A stretch of 30,360 nt of DNA from CAZVWV01 sp964631745 (GTDB lineage: Bacteria; Bdellovibrionota_C; UBA2361; JBGSMV01). Numbering within the stretch: position 1 is the first letter of the stretch; each line of letters opens with the position of its first letter. Positions 1-7,917 of this stretch are shown here, one piece after another. Below the pieces are notes generated by a model, which saw only the letters and a list, made by a program, of their open reading frames with translations, did no database searches and had not been told where the DNA came from. The stretch spans positions 1 to 30,360 of the forward strand of contig CAZVWV010000031.1 of NCBI GenBank assembly GCA_964631745.1. Reading direction: 5' to 3'. The translations under genes and the position numbers were made by a program.

Positions 1-252
1 TTAAGAAAAGTGAGGAAGGGTACACACCTATTGGTTACCGACAGGGGTAGGGTGATAGCCAAAATACTGCCCGCCGATAATGCCGACTCACCAATAGATG
101 AGCAATCGAATGAAGAGCTCATAGCTTCGTTGATATCGGAGGGTACTCTACATCAGGCATCTTCGCTGCAGGCGCCATTTGCAAAAATATCTCCCATCAA
201 AATACCGAAAGGGTTTAGTCTTATTCTGGAGCAGGAGCGATCCCTATGGTAG
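1..252 (+). CDS. Type II antitoxin (Phd/YefM- or VapB-like), 5' end outside the window
   Basis: This is the C-terminal part of a small antitoxin that would bind its own promoter and neutralise the PIN toxin encoded next to it. The reading frame is open from base 1. An in-frame GTG at 10 is probably not the true start, because the segment VTDRGRVIAKILPA matches the conserved middle of Phd/YefM antitoxins ('…V.T.RG.pVA.l.P'), which normally lies about 25 residues into the protein. The N-terminal DNA-binding part is therefore lost beyond the window edge. The C-terminal tail (about 50 residues, ending LEQERSLW) would be the toxin-neutralising segment. The stop codon overlaps the toxin start by 7 bases, as expected for translational coupling. 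The family call rests on one motif and on the neighbour. Confidence 0.72.
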   Translation, partial: LRKVRKGTHLLVTDRGRVIAKILPADNADSPIDEQSNEELIASLISEGTLHQASSLQAPFAKISPIKIPKGFSLILEQERSLW

Positions 253-686
253 ATAAGCAAGCCTGCTATCTTGATTCAAGTGCGCTGGTCAAACGATACA
301 TCGATGAGGCAGAAAGCAGCGTTGTAAACCGAAGGTTTTCTGAAGCGCGCAGTTTTGTCACATCCAGCCTTACCTATGCAGAGATGTATGCCGTAATTGG
401 CCGCGCATACAAGGAACATATAATTTCCAGAGTGGAGTTTGAAACTATTAAGAAGCAGTTCGAGGCGGACTGGAGCAAATTCCTAGTAGTAGACTTCTCC
501 GAAGAAATTCGAAAATACTTACCCAAGTTGATCAAAAAGATCTACCTTAGGGGAGCCGATCTTGTGCATTTGGTTACCGTTTACGCCTTGAAGGAAAAAG
601 GTCTTGTTCTGAATTTGCTTACCTATGATGTGGCCATGCTTAAAGCTGCTAGCTTGTTTGGAATTCGGTCCATAAATTCGGATTGA
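246..686 (+). CDS. vapC: PIN-domain ribonuclease toxin, VapC family
   Basis: Predicted Mg2+-dependent endoribonuclease toxin that would cut RNA and arrest growth when the antitoxin is lost. The 146-residue length and the acidic pattern fit the PIN fold: D10 in YLDSSALVKRY, E46 in SSLTYAEM, D105 in RGADLVHL and D128 in LTYDVAML form the expected metal-binding quartet. The ATG at 246 lies inside the end of the antitoxin gene, so the two are translationally coupled and in one operon. All four acidic positions are present, so the enzyme looks intact. The RNA target cannot be told from sequence. Confidence 0.9.
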   Translation: MVDKQACYLDSSALVKRYIDEAESSVVNRRFSEARSFVTSSLTYAEMYAVIGRAYKEHIISRVEFETIKKQFEADWSKFLVVDFSEEIRKYLPKLIKKIYLRGADLVHLVTVYALKEKGLVLNLLTYDVAMLKAASLFGIRSINSD

Positions 687-711
687 AGAAGCCACCCCAG
701 ATAGGCAAAAA

Positions 712-1062
712 CTAATCCGAGCTTAAACTCTTGGCCTTATCAAAGACGCTTCGTCTTAAGCCGCCGCAAACGTGCTCGCACAGTGTAAAAATCTCTTTGG
801 CGGCGATGCTATAATAGATCTCGACCCCTTGGCGTTCGCGTTTTAGCACGCCGTTTTCAATCAATCGCTGCAAATGCCGAGAAACATTGGATTGACTCAT
901 GCCAGTCTCTAATACCAACTCGGATACGTTTTTATGGCGTTGCTCTAAGGCCAAAATCAATTGCAGGCGCGCCGGTTCCGAAAGCACTTTGAAACGCGCC
1001 GCGATTAGCGCCAGGGCATCTTGGCCGAACTTTTTTATAATTTTCTTGCGGGATTTGCTCAT
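712..1062 (-). CDS. ArsR/SmtB-family winged-helix transcriptional repressor
   Basis: A 116-residue ArsR-family regulator. The winged helix spans about residues 25-90: the recognition helix is in TGMSQSNVSRHLQRLIENG and the wing is LKRERQGVEIYYSI. The protein lacks the alpha-3 CxC motif of classical ArsR/CadC arsenic and cadmium sensors, and it has no Cys in the second helix as the persulfide sensors BigR and SqrR do. Its only cysteines are C95 and C99, in CEHVC near the C-terminal helix, so an alpha-5 metal or thiol/redox site is the likely sensor. It is transcribed divergently from the DUF2892-RND operon, with a long perfect inverted repeat between them. By family precedent it represses that operon and itself until its ligand appears. 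The ligand is unknown. Confidence 0.9.
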   Translation of the reverse strand: MSKSRKKIIKKFGQDALALIAARFKVLSEPARLQLILALEQRHKNVSELVLETGMSQSNVSRHLQRLIENGVLKRERQGVEIYYSIAAKEIFTLCEHVCGGLRRSVFDKAKSLSSD

Positions 1063-1093
1063 AATTCCGAGTTGCTATCCGAAATATTTAGGG

Positions 1094-1145
1094 CTTGTAA
1101 AGTATCTATATATGAGTATATAATCATATATAGATACTTTACAAG
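1094..1145. promoter_or_regulatory. Operator: perfect 22-bp-arm inverted repeat between arsR-type gene and efflux operon
   Basis: The left arm (1094-1115) and the right arm (1124-1145) are exact reverse complements around an 8-base AT spacer (1116-1123). The inner part contains ATATATGA and TCATATAT, which resembles the AT-rich dyads bound by ArsR/SmtB repressors. The right arm runs into the AGGAG ribosome-binding site of the DUF2892 gene (ATG at 1154). Bound repressor would block the efflux promoter, and in RNA the repeat could fold over the ribosome-binding site. The arms are longer than one repressor dimer needs, so two overlapping sites are possible. Confidence 0.8.
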
Positions 1146-1153
1146 GAGAATTT

Positions 1154-1342
1154 ATGAAAATCGAGAGAATAATTCGCGCCTTGGCGGGCAGCTTGGTGTT
1201 ACTGGGATTGTTTCTCTGGTACTTCGTAAATCCTTGGTGCTTAGCGCTGACTGCTTTCGTCGGCTTAAATCTTTTGCAGTCGGCCTTCACCGGTATTTGC
1301 CCGGCCGAGAGCATCTTAAGAAAGCTAGGGATAGGGGGTTAA
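1154..1342 (+). CDS. DUF2892 (YgaP-type) small inner-membrane protein
   Basis: A 62-residue protein with two hydrophobic segments (about 10-26 and 28-45) and the family signature FTGICPAESILRKLG near its end. It matches the membrane half of E. coli YgaP, where the same domain is fused to a rhodanese. Cysteines C29 and C49 are present, and the C49 in 'CPA' is typical of the family. The ribosome-binding site AGGAG lies 6 bases before the ATG, inside the edge of the operator repeat. The stop codon (1340-1342) is directly followed by the ATG of the adaptor gene, so the gene leads the efflux operon. The family's biochemical role is not established. A link to sulfur or thiol stress is inferred from YgaP only. 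Confidence 0.88.
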   Translation: MKIERIIRALAGSLVLLGLFLWYFVNPWCLALTAFVGLNLLQSAFTGICPAESILRKLGIGG

Positions 1343-2386
1343 ATGAAAAAACATGCTCGCTTTGGGAGCAGGCCTTGGTTTGGGCCAACAATTGTCCTGG
1401 CCTTATGCCTAAGCTCGTGTTCCAAGCAAGAATTTCCCTCTGATAATGCACAAGTGCCGGTAATCGTTACGACCGCCCAGGTGCAACTAGAAGATTACCT
1501 GGCGCCGGAAGAAATCATGGGGACTGTGGCCTCGGGACTACGCGCCATCATCAGCGCCAAACTCAGTGCGCGCGTGCTTAAAGTGCTGGCTACGCCCGGA
1601 CAGCACGTAAAGGCTGGCGAGCTCTTGGTTGAGTTAGACTCGGAACGGGCGCGGGCGGGCCTAGATCAAGCGCGCGCATTGAGCGAACAGAGCGCTAGAG
1701 AGCTGGCGCGCTATCAGTCGCTGCTTTCTACCGGAGCTATCACGAAGCAAGAATTAGAATCAGCCGAAGTCAAAGCCAAGGTCGCCCAGGCTAATCTTCA
1801 TGAAGCCGAATCCGCCCTGAGCGACACTCACATAAGCTCACCCTACGCCGGTGTTATTACGCGAAAATTTATCGAGGTCGGAGATCTAACATCACCTTCC
1901 AAGGCCCTGCTTGAAATGGAAGATCCGACAGCACTACGGTTCGAGTCGGATCTGCCCGAAGGTTTAATAGATAAAATACAAATCGGACAAACGCTCGAAA
2001 TTGCCGCCGGACAGGGACGATTTGAAGGTCGCGTAATTGAGATCTCGCCTGCCGCCGACGAGAACACCAGAAGTTTTCACATTAAAGTAAGCCTCCCGCA
2101 AGCTGCCGGGGTGCGTAGCGGACAGTTTGGGCGGCTCTTTGTTCCTGCGCATCAAAGAAAGATCATTAGAGTGCCGTTGTCCGCGCTAGTCCAGAGAGGG
2201 CAGATGCAGATCGTGTACGTAGTAAAAAATGAGCTCGCGGAGCTACGTTTAATTCGCAGCGGCAAGGTTTTCCCCGATTCCATAGAGATTTTGTCAGGGC
2301 TCGAAGCGGGTGAAGACCTGGTTGTTAGTGACATTTCTAATTTAAAAGACCGCGACGCTGTACAGATCCGTGAGTCCCGCAAATGA
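1343..2386 (+). CDS. RND efflux periplasmic adaptor (membrane fusion protein), lipoprotein
   Basis: Periplasmic adaptor that would join the RND pump encoded next to an outer-membrane channel. The N-terminus has a basic start, a hydrophobic stretch and a lipobox LSSC with C26 as the lipidated residue. A lipoyl-like/biotinyl half-motif (ISAKLSARVLKVLATPGQ, then VKAGELLVELD), a helical hairpin (about 105-160), a second lipoyl half (SPYAGVITRKFIEVGD) and beta-barrel and membrane-proximal domains follow in the usual order. The length of 347 residues is normal. Its last bases ATGA overlap the pump start by 4. No tolC-like outer-membrane gene follows, so a partner encoded elsewhere is implied. Confidence 0.93.
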   Translation: MKKHARFGSRPWFGPTIVLALCLSSCSKQEFPSDNAQVPVIVTTAQVQLEDYLAPEEIMGTVASGLRAIISAKLSARVLKVLATPGQHVKAGELLVELDSERARAGLDQARALSEQSARELARYQSLLSTGAITKQELESAEVKAKVAQANLHEAESALSDTHISSPYAGVITRKFIEVGDLTSPSKALLEMEDPTALRFESDLPEGLIDKIQIGQTLEIAAGQGRFEGRVIEISPAADENTRSFHIKVSLPQAAGVRSGQFGRLFVPAHQRKIIRVPLSALVQRGQMQIVYVVKNELAELRLIRSGKVFPDSIEILSGLEAGEDLVVSDISNLKDRDAVQIRESRK

Positions 2387-5300
2387 AGGCAACCGACAGA
2401 AACGAAGAGAGACAACCCGACCCAGTGCGGCCCTTCGGAATAGCGGGGAAGATCGCTCAGATCTTTGTCGACTCCAAACTCACGCCGCTTATAATCGTTA
2501 CGACTGTGCTACTTGGATTGGCATCCTTGCTGCTCCTACCTCGCGAGGAGGAGCCGCAGATTAAAGTGCCCATGGTTGACGTAATCGTGAGCCTCCCCGG
2601 ATTTAGTCCAAGCGAAGTGGAAGATCGCGCCACAAGACCGATGGAGAAACTTTTATGGGAGATTCCCGGGGTTGAGTACATATATTCAACCTCCAGCACC
2701 GGCCAGAGCTTAGTAATTGTTAGATTTAAAGTCGGCCAAGATCTCGAGCAAAGCCTGGTAAAGCTCAATCAGAAGCTACAGTCCAACTTCGATCGCATTC
2801 CCCCGGGTGTTTCCTTTCCGCTAATTAAGCCAAGAGTGATCGATGACGTGCCAATTCTTGCCTTAACTCTTCATAGTGCCATCTACGATCATTTAAGCCT
2901 GCGTCGTTTGGCGGCAGAAGTTGAGGAGCAAATCAAACAGGTACCTCTTGTAGCCGAAACCAAATTAATCGGCGGCGCCAAGCGCCAACTAAGAGTGCTG
3001 GTCGATCCGACTAGGCTGGCTGCGCGCGGATTAAGCCTGGCGGGACTAGTACCAGTGCTACAACAGGCCAACCGAAAATACGGATCCGGCACAATCACTA
3101 GCCAGAACCAGGAAATTATGATCGAGACGGGCGCTTTCTTAAGCAGCGCTGAAGATGTTTCCAACGTAGTGGCCGGGATCGCTGACGGAAAGCCCATTTA
3201 CCTAAAAGATGTGGCCGAGATCGGCGACCAATCTGAAGACCCCTCGCAATATGTGCTGTTTGGCACACGCGACACACCTGACCAGCCGGCTGTTACAATT
3301 ACGGTAGCTAAACGCCCTGGAGCGAACGCCATCGCCGTTGCCAATCAGGTCCTCGAAAAGATCTCTCTGATGAAAGGTTCAGTTATTCCAAGCACGGTTG
3401 AGGTCTCAACCACCCGTAACTACGGGGAAACCGCAGCCGAGAAATCCAATGAACTTCTGATGCACATGGCCATTGCGGTGGTTAGCGTCTCTTTACTAAT
3501 TCTTTTTGCGTTAGGCTGGCGCGAGTCAGTCGTTGTGGCAATTGCGATCCCTTCCACACTGGCGCTGACTCTATTGGTATTTTATTTAGGAGGATTTACC
3601 TTAAACCGTATCACTCTTTTTGCCTTGATATTCTCGATCGGAATACTAGTCGATGATGCCATAGTGGTAGTTGAGAATATCGTGAGACACGCGCAATCCT
3701 CCAAAAAACCGTTGGCGCAGACGGCAGTTGAGGCAGTGGCAGAGGTTGGAAACCCTACGATCTTGGCCACCTTCGCGGTGATAGCGGCGGTGCTTCCCAT
3801 GGCGAGCGTGGGCGGATTAATGGGTCCGTATATGCGTCCCATTCCTATAGGTGCCAGCGCAGCCATGCTATTTTCCCTGCTAATCGCCTTCATTGTAACG
3901 CCGTGGGCGGCAAGCAGAGTGCTTTCATGGGGAAGCTCAGATGCCCCGCATAATCAGGCCGAGGGACGTTCGACCCTGGCCTATCGAAAGTTCATGTCGG
4001 GCCTTATAAGTTCAAAATTTAAACGCCATAAATTCTTAGTAGTCATCGTAATCTTGTTGCTCGTCTCGCTAGGCTTGGTCGGAGTTGGTCTTGTCAAAGT
4101 GAAGATGTTGCCCTTTGATAATAAGAGTGAGTTTCAGATTATCATTAATGCGCCTGAGTCGAGCTCTCTCGAAAACACTACCCGTATCGCTCGCCAAATT
4201 GCCAAGATGGCGGGAGACGAAGCGGAAGTTCTAAACTACCAGATTTACGCCGGCATAGCCGCTCCGTTTAATTTTAACGGTCTAGTGCGCCACTATTTCA
4301 TGCGAGCCGGCAGCAATTTGGCCGACATTCAGGTCAACCTAGTAGACAAATCGGAGCGTTCCCAACAGAGTCATCAGATCGCCAAACGCGTCCGAGAGAA
4401 AATTTCCGCTTTTGCCAAAGCTCAGGGCGTGCGCGTTGCCGTAAGCGAGGTGCCACCCGGACCTCCCGTGCTTCAAACCTTGGTGGCAGAGATATATGGA
4501 GAAGATTTCACGGCCCGCACGAAGTTAGGAGATCGAGTTAAGCAAATCTTTGGTGGCACTCCCGGCGTTGTGGATCTGGATTGGTATGAAGAGGCTCCGC
4601 AGAAAAAGATTCTGTACGAAGTTGATAGAGAGAAATCTTCTCTGCACGGCATCAGCGCCGAAACCGTGGCGCAAACCCTAAGACTGGCCTTAGGGGAAGA
4701 CACAGTCGACCTGCTGCACGTCTCCAATGAGAAGGAAGACATCCCTATAGTTGTTTCACTCCCTCGTGAACTTAAAACCGATGCAGAGGAGCTGCTCTCC
4801 TTACGTGTTCGGTCTGGCGACGCTAATAGACTTCCCGAACCTACTAACCCTACAGGCGTGCCCCAGCTGGTTTCGCTAAGGGAGCTAGTGCGTCCAAGGG
4901 TACAAACCCTGGAACAGAGTATCTACCACAAAAATCTTATGCCTGTGAGTTACGTGATCGCCGATGTGGCTGGCGTGATCGAGAGCCCTGTTTATGCAAT
5001 CTTGCGTATGAACAAGGAGCTCTCAAAACTCGATTTGCGAGATTTTGGGAACCATAACAAAGCCCTTGAAGTGCTAAATGCCGAGCTGCCCTTCAGCGCC
5101 GACCAGCTTTCCTTGAAGTGGGACGGCGAATGGCACATAACTATCGAGGTCTTTAGAGACCTTGGCTTGGCGTTTATAGCGGTACTAATCCTTATATATT
5201 TCCTAATGGTGGGCTGGTTTAAATCTTTCGTAACACCTCTAGTTGTCATGACAGCCATTCCGTTTTCGTTAATTGGAATTTTACCGGCACATGGAATCTT

Positions 5301-5649
5301 AGGAGCATTTTTCACTGCCACCTCAATGATCGGATTTATGGCAGGGGCCGGTATCGTGGTTAGAAATTCAATCATTCTTGTAGATTTCATAGAACTGGGC
5401 CTTGCCCAAGGGTTACCCCTAGAACAAGCCATTGTGGACGCGGGCGCCTTACGCTTCCGGCCGATGGCGCTCACGGCCATGGCAGTTGTGGTAGGGGCCT
5501 CTGTGATTCTTTTTGATCCAATTTTTCAAGGGTTGGCGATCTCTCTGATGGCCGGCGAAGTGGCTTCGCTGCTAATTAGCCGGATGGCCGTGCCTGTGCT
5601 GTACTATTTGGCACACACATCAAAAGCCATAACTATTACCAAGAGCTGA
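2383..5649 (+). CDS. RND-family efflux pump permease (AcrB/HAE1-like)
   Basis: Inner-membrane proton-driven exporter of 1088 residues. It has a first membrane helix near residues 35-53, two large periplasmic porter loops, and two blocks of transmembrane helices (about 355-550 and 925-1080). The helix-4 proton-relay pair is present as D424-D425 in GILVDDAIVVVENIV. The helix-10 position that is Lys940 in E. coli AcrB appears here as R994 in GIVVRNSIILVDF. The heavy-metal HME signature is not evident, so a drug or organic substrate is more likely than a metal, but the substrate cannot be read from sequence. It is coupled to the adaptor gene by a 4-base overlap and lies in the operon led by the DUF2892 gene under the ArsR-type operator. 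Confidence 0.93.
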   Translation: MKATDRNEERQPDPVRPFGIAGKIAQIFVDSKLTPLIIVTTVLLGLASLLLLPREEEPQIKVPMVDVIVSLPGFSPSEVEDRATRPMEKLLWEIPGVEYIYSTSSTGQSLVIVRFKVGQDLEQSLVKLNQKLQSNFDRIPPGVSFPLIKPRVIDDVPILALTLHSAIYDHLSLRRLAAEVEEQIKQVPLVAETKLIGGAKRQLRVLVDPTRLAARGLSLAGLVPVLQQANRKYGSGTITSQNQEIMIETGAFLSSAEDVSNVVAGIADGKPIYLKDVAEIGDQSEDPSQYVLFGTRDTPDQPAVTITVAKRPGANAIAVANQVLEKISLMKGSVIPSTVEVSTTRNYGETAAEKSNELLMHMAIAVVSVSLLILFALGWRESVVVAIAIPSTLALTLLVFYLGGFTLNRITLFALIFSIGILVDDAIVVVENIVRHAQSSKKPLAQTAVEAVAEVGNPTILATFAVIAAVLPMASVGGLMGPYMRPIPIGASAAMLFSLLIAFIVTPWAASRVLSWGSSDAPHNQAEGRSTLAYRKFMSGLISSKFKRHKFLVVIVILLLVSLGLVGVGLVKVKMLPFDNKSEFQIIINAPESSSLENTTRIARQIAKMAGDEAEVLNYQIYAGIAAPFNFNGLVRHYFMRAGSNLADIQVNLVDKSERSQQSHQIAKRVREKISAFAKAQGVRVAVSEVPPGPPVLQTLVAEIYGEDFTARTKLGDRVKQIFGGTPGVVDLDWYEEAPQKKILYEVDREKSSLHGISAETVAQTLRLALGEDTVDLLHVSNEKEDIPIVVSLPRELKTDAEELLSLRVRSGDANRLPEPTNPTGVPQLVSLRELVRPRVQTLEQSIYHKNLMPVSYVIADVAGVIESPVYAILRMNKELSKLDLRDFGNHNKALEVLNAELPFSADQLSLKWDGEWHITIEVFRDLGLAFIAVLILIYFLMVGWFKSFVTPLVVMTAIPFSLIGILPAHGILGAFFTATSMIGFMAGAGIVVRNSIILVDFIELGLAQGLPLEQAIVDAGALRFRPMALTAMAVVVGASVILFDPIFQGLAISLMAGEVASLLISRMAVPVLYYLAHTSKAITITKS

Positions 5650-5742
5650 TGTCTGGCCACCATGTCGAAAATAGAATCTTACGTTTTCTTCAAAACATAG
5701 TAATAGTAAGGTAAGATCCAGTTTATATCTCCGGAGAAATAA

Positions 5743-6681
5743 ATGAGCACTTCAAAACAACATTCCAAAGTATTAATCCTTGGTTCTGGTCCCGCGGGGC
5801 TGACTGCTGCCATCTACACGGCCCGGGCGAACTTATCCCCAACGCTAGTGCAGGGACCACTCCCTGGCGGCCAACTAACAACCACCACCGAGGTGGAGAA
5901 CTATCCAGGGTTCCCGGAGGGGGTGATGGGTCCCGACCTAATGCAACTATTTGAGAAACAGGCCAAGCGCTTTAATACTAACATCGTTACCGATGTAATT
6001 AAGGGTGTCGATCTTAACAAGAAGCCTTTCACGCTTAGCAGTGAAAAAACTGAATATAGCTGCGATGCTCTCATCATCTCTACGGGTGCCGTGCCGCGCT
6101 ACTTGGGGCTTAAGGCCGAACAGGAGTTGCTTGGATATGGTGTCTCAACCTGTGCGACCTGCGATGGGGCCTTCTTTCGAAACAAGATAATTATGGTAGT
6201 GGGGGGCGGAGACTCCGCCTGTGAGGAAGCCCTCTTTCTTACAAGATTCGGGAGTAAGGTGTATTTAGTACACAGAAGAGACGAGCTCCGCGCCTCAAAA
6301 ATCATGAGAGATCGCGCCTTAAACCACCCTAAGATCGAGCTTCTATGGAATAAGATCCCTGTAGATGTACTGGGCACAAAACAAGGCGGTGTCACGGCTG
6401 TAATCTTGAAAGACACAAAGAGTGGGGAGAGCAGCGAGGTGAAAACAGACGCTATGTTCGTGGCGATCGGTCACGTGCCAAGCTCTCAGCTCTTCAAGGG
6501 GGCGCTGGATATGGATGAGAACGGCTACATCGTTCCAAAAGCCAACTCAACTGCCACCAATATCGCTGGAGTATTTGCTTGTGGCGATGTGCAAGATCAT
6601 GTTTTCCGTCAAGCCATAACTGCGGCGGGAACTGGCTGTATGGCGGCCATTGAGGCGGAAAGGTGGCTTGAAGGGCAGTAA
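5743..6681 (+). CDS. trxB: Thioredoxin reductase (NADPH)
   Basis: Cytosolic flavoenzyme that transfers electrons from NADPH to thioredoxin. At 312 residues it has the normal bacterial size. The FAD-binding GxGxxG is GSGPAGLTAA near residue 14. The redox-active disulfide is CATCDG with C137 and C140. The NADPH-binding motif is VVGGGDSACEEA, and the C-terminal FAD motif is GVFACGDVQD. A CCGGAG sequence shortly upstream of the ATG serves as the ribosome-binding site. The gene stands alone, converges on the ATP synthase operon, and is followed by a strong hairpin. It is complete. Confidence 0.97.
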   Translation: MSTSKQHSKVLILGSGPAGLTAAIYTARANLSPTLVQGPLPGGQLTTTTEVENYPGFPEGVMGPDLMQLFEKQAKRFNTNIVTDVIKGVDLNKKPFTLSSEKTEYSCDALIISTGAVPRYLGLKAEQELLGYGVSTCATCDGAFFRNKIIMVVGGGDSACEEALFLTRFGSKVYLVHRRDELRASKIMRDRALNHPKIELLWNKIPVDVLGTKQGGVTAVILKDTKSGESSEVKTDAMFVAIGHVPSSQLFKGALDMDENGYIVPKANSTATNIAGVFACGDVQDHVFRQAITAAGTGCMAAIEAERWLEGQ

Positions 6682-6684
6682 AAT

Positions 6685-6721
6685 TTCGGAGCGCCAAACC
6701 TTTGGGTTTGGGCGCTCCGAA
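6685..6721. terminator. Strong hairpin between converging trxB and atpE
   Basis: Arms 6685-6700 and 6705-6721 form a 16-bp stem with one bulged G and a 4-base loop. There is no U-tract on the trxB side. Read on the minus strand the hairpin is followed by ATTTT, so it better fits a terminator for the atp operon, or a shared bidirectional one. Confidence 0.6.
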
Positions 6722-6792
6722 CAGGGTGCTTCGAACAGGGTGCTTAGTTATCGCTAACCCTCTTATCCCTATCCCAACTATCCCTATCCCAA
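6718..6792. repeat. Two short tandem duplications between trxB and atpE
   Basis: CGAACAGGGTGCTT occurs twice head-to-tail (6718-6731 and 6732-6745). TATCCCTATCCCAA occurs at 6764-6777 and 6779-6792, period 15, and the second copy includes the atpE stop codon. These look like slippage or repair duplications in a non-coding tail. No function is evident. Confidence 0.85.
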
Positions 6793-7098
6793 AAGGCCCA
6801 CAAGCTTATTGGCGATAACGAAGGATACGATTACCAACGACTCAATCAGAGCAAGACCCAAGATGAAGTAGATAAGCATCTTGCCAGCTGCGCCTGGGTT
6901 TCTACCAATCGCATCTAGGCCTGAGCTCACGGCCTTACCTTGTCCGAGCGTGCCGCCAAGAGCAGCCAAGCCCATGGCGATGCCAGCGCCCAAAGCCAGC
7001 CAACCAGAGTTACCACCGGCGGCAGCGTGCCCTTCTTGCGCAAAAACTACGCTGGGCAGAATCATGGCATAAAGAAAAAATACTATTTTGCTTTTCAT
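6784..7098 (-). CDS. atpE: ATP synthase F0 subunit c, with N-terminal signal-like extension
   Basis: Rotor-ring subunit of the F1F0 ATP synthase. The 104-residue precursor starts with a signal-like segment (MKSKIVFFLYAMILPSVVFA), followed by two membrane helices joined by the polar loop GRNP (R66). The ion-binding carboxylate is E86 in GLALIESLVIV. Q53 lies 13 residues before the loop Arg and S87 follows E86: both match positions that bind Na+ in Ilyobacter-type rings. The next position, Thr in Na+ rings, is L88 here. The ribosome-binding site AGGAGATAGG precedes the ATG closely. It is the last gene of atpI-atpB-atpE. Confidence 0.95.
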   Translation of the reverse strand: MKSKIVFFLYAMILPSVVFAQEGHAAAGGNSGWLALGAGIAMGLAALGGTLGQGKAVSSGLDAIGRNPGAAGKMLIYFILGLALIESLVIVSFVIANKLVGLLG

Positions 7099-7146
7099 CC
7101 TATCTCCTATGGTAAAATTTCAAATTCTTCAAATGCAAAGCTTATT

Positions 7147-7854
7147 CTAGGAATGCTCCTCATCGTGCTGTGTCGCCAAAAGGATATAAACCATCGTAAG
7201 CGTTGTAAAGATAAAGGCCTGCATAAAACAGACAAACACCCCCATTATATAGAACGGCGCAGCAAATGGACCAATAAGGTTTGTAAAAATATTCAAAACC
7301 TCATGATCGGCGTTAATGTTCCAATATAACCTGAGATTCAGCGTCAAGACTCTAAGGCAGGTGCTAAAAATTTCAAGCGGAAAGATAAACCAAGCTAACA
7401 ACCATACCGGCCCACAAAAATGCTTCAGATATGAGAGTACGCCGTGCTCCTTGATTCCGAGGTAATTAAAATACAAGAACACCACTAGCGCCATTCCCAC
7501 ATTTACCCAAACGGTCGTTGTGATAGCGGGCATCCCGGGCACCAGGCCTATTAAGTTCGCGGCCAACAGAAATAGGAATAGCGAGGCCGTAAAAGGCATG
7601 TATTTTCTATTCTTCTTTCCAAGTATCGAGTCGTGGTGCGATAGAAAGAACTCTACGAATGCATCGAAAAACCCAAAAAGAGTAATCTTGCGATCTGGAA
7701 TGACTGCGCTCTCAAGCGTCTTCTGATCTGAGAGGCGCGAAGTAAGCGCACGGCCGATTGCAATCAACACACCCGCCAGAACAATCGCTAAAGTAATCTT
7801 CTGCGTGTTCGAGTCGCTTATGATAGGTGATAGATAAGTAAAATGGTCAGACAT
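7147..7854 (-). CDS. atpB: ATP synthase F0 subunit a
   Basis: Stator membrane subunit that forms the ion half-channels against the c-ring. The essential helix-4 arginine is in LTLNLRLYWNINADHEVLN, and the last helix carries VCFMQAFIFTTLTMVYI, matching the conserved Gln of E. coli subunit a. Several membrane helices are visible and the protein ends in a short acidic/His tail. I prefer the ATG at 7854 (MSDHFTYLSP), which has AGGCGG about 11 bases upstream. The frame extends to a TTG at 7917 that abuts the atpI stop codon without a ribosome-binding site and adds 21 residues. The gene lies between atpI and atpE. The b, delta and F1 genes are not in this window, as in other deltaproteobacteria with split atp operons. 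Confidence 0.93.
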   Translation of the reverse strand: MSDHFTYLSPIISDSNTQKITLAIVLAGVLIAIGRALTSRLSDQKTLESAVIPDRKITLFGFFDAFVEFFLSHHDSILGKKNRKYMPFTASLFLFLLAANLIGLVPGMPAITTTVWVNVGMALVVFLYFNYLGIKEHGVLSYLKHFCGPVWLLAWFIFPLEIFSTCLRVLTLNLRLYWNINADHEVLNIFTNLIGPFAAPFYIMGVFVCFMQAFIFTTLTMVYILLATQHDEEHS

Positions 7855-7917
7855 AACTGCGCGTTCCGCCTGGATCTTATAATCAAATGGGAAGAAATGA
7901 TCAACCCCATCGTGCAA

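Noticed and set aside
1021..1443. 140-residue frame across the operator and DUF2892 gene
   Set aside because: It crosses the inverted repeat and overlaps three supported genes in another frame.
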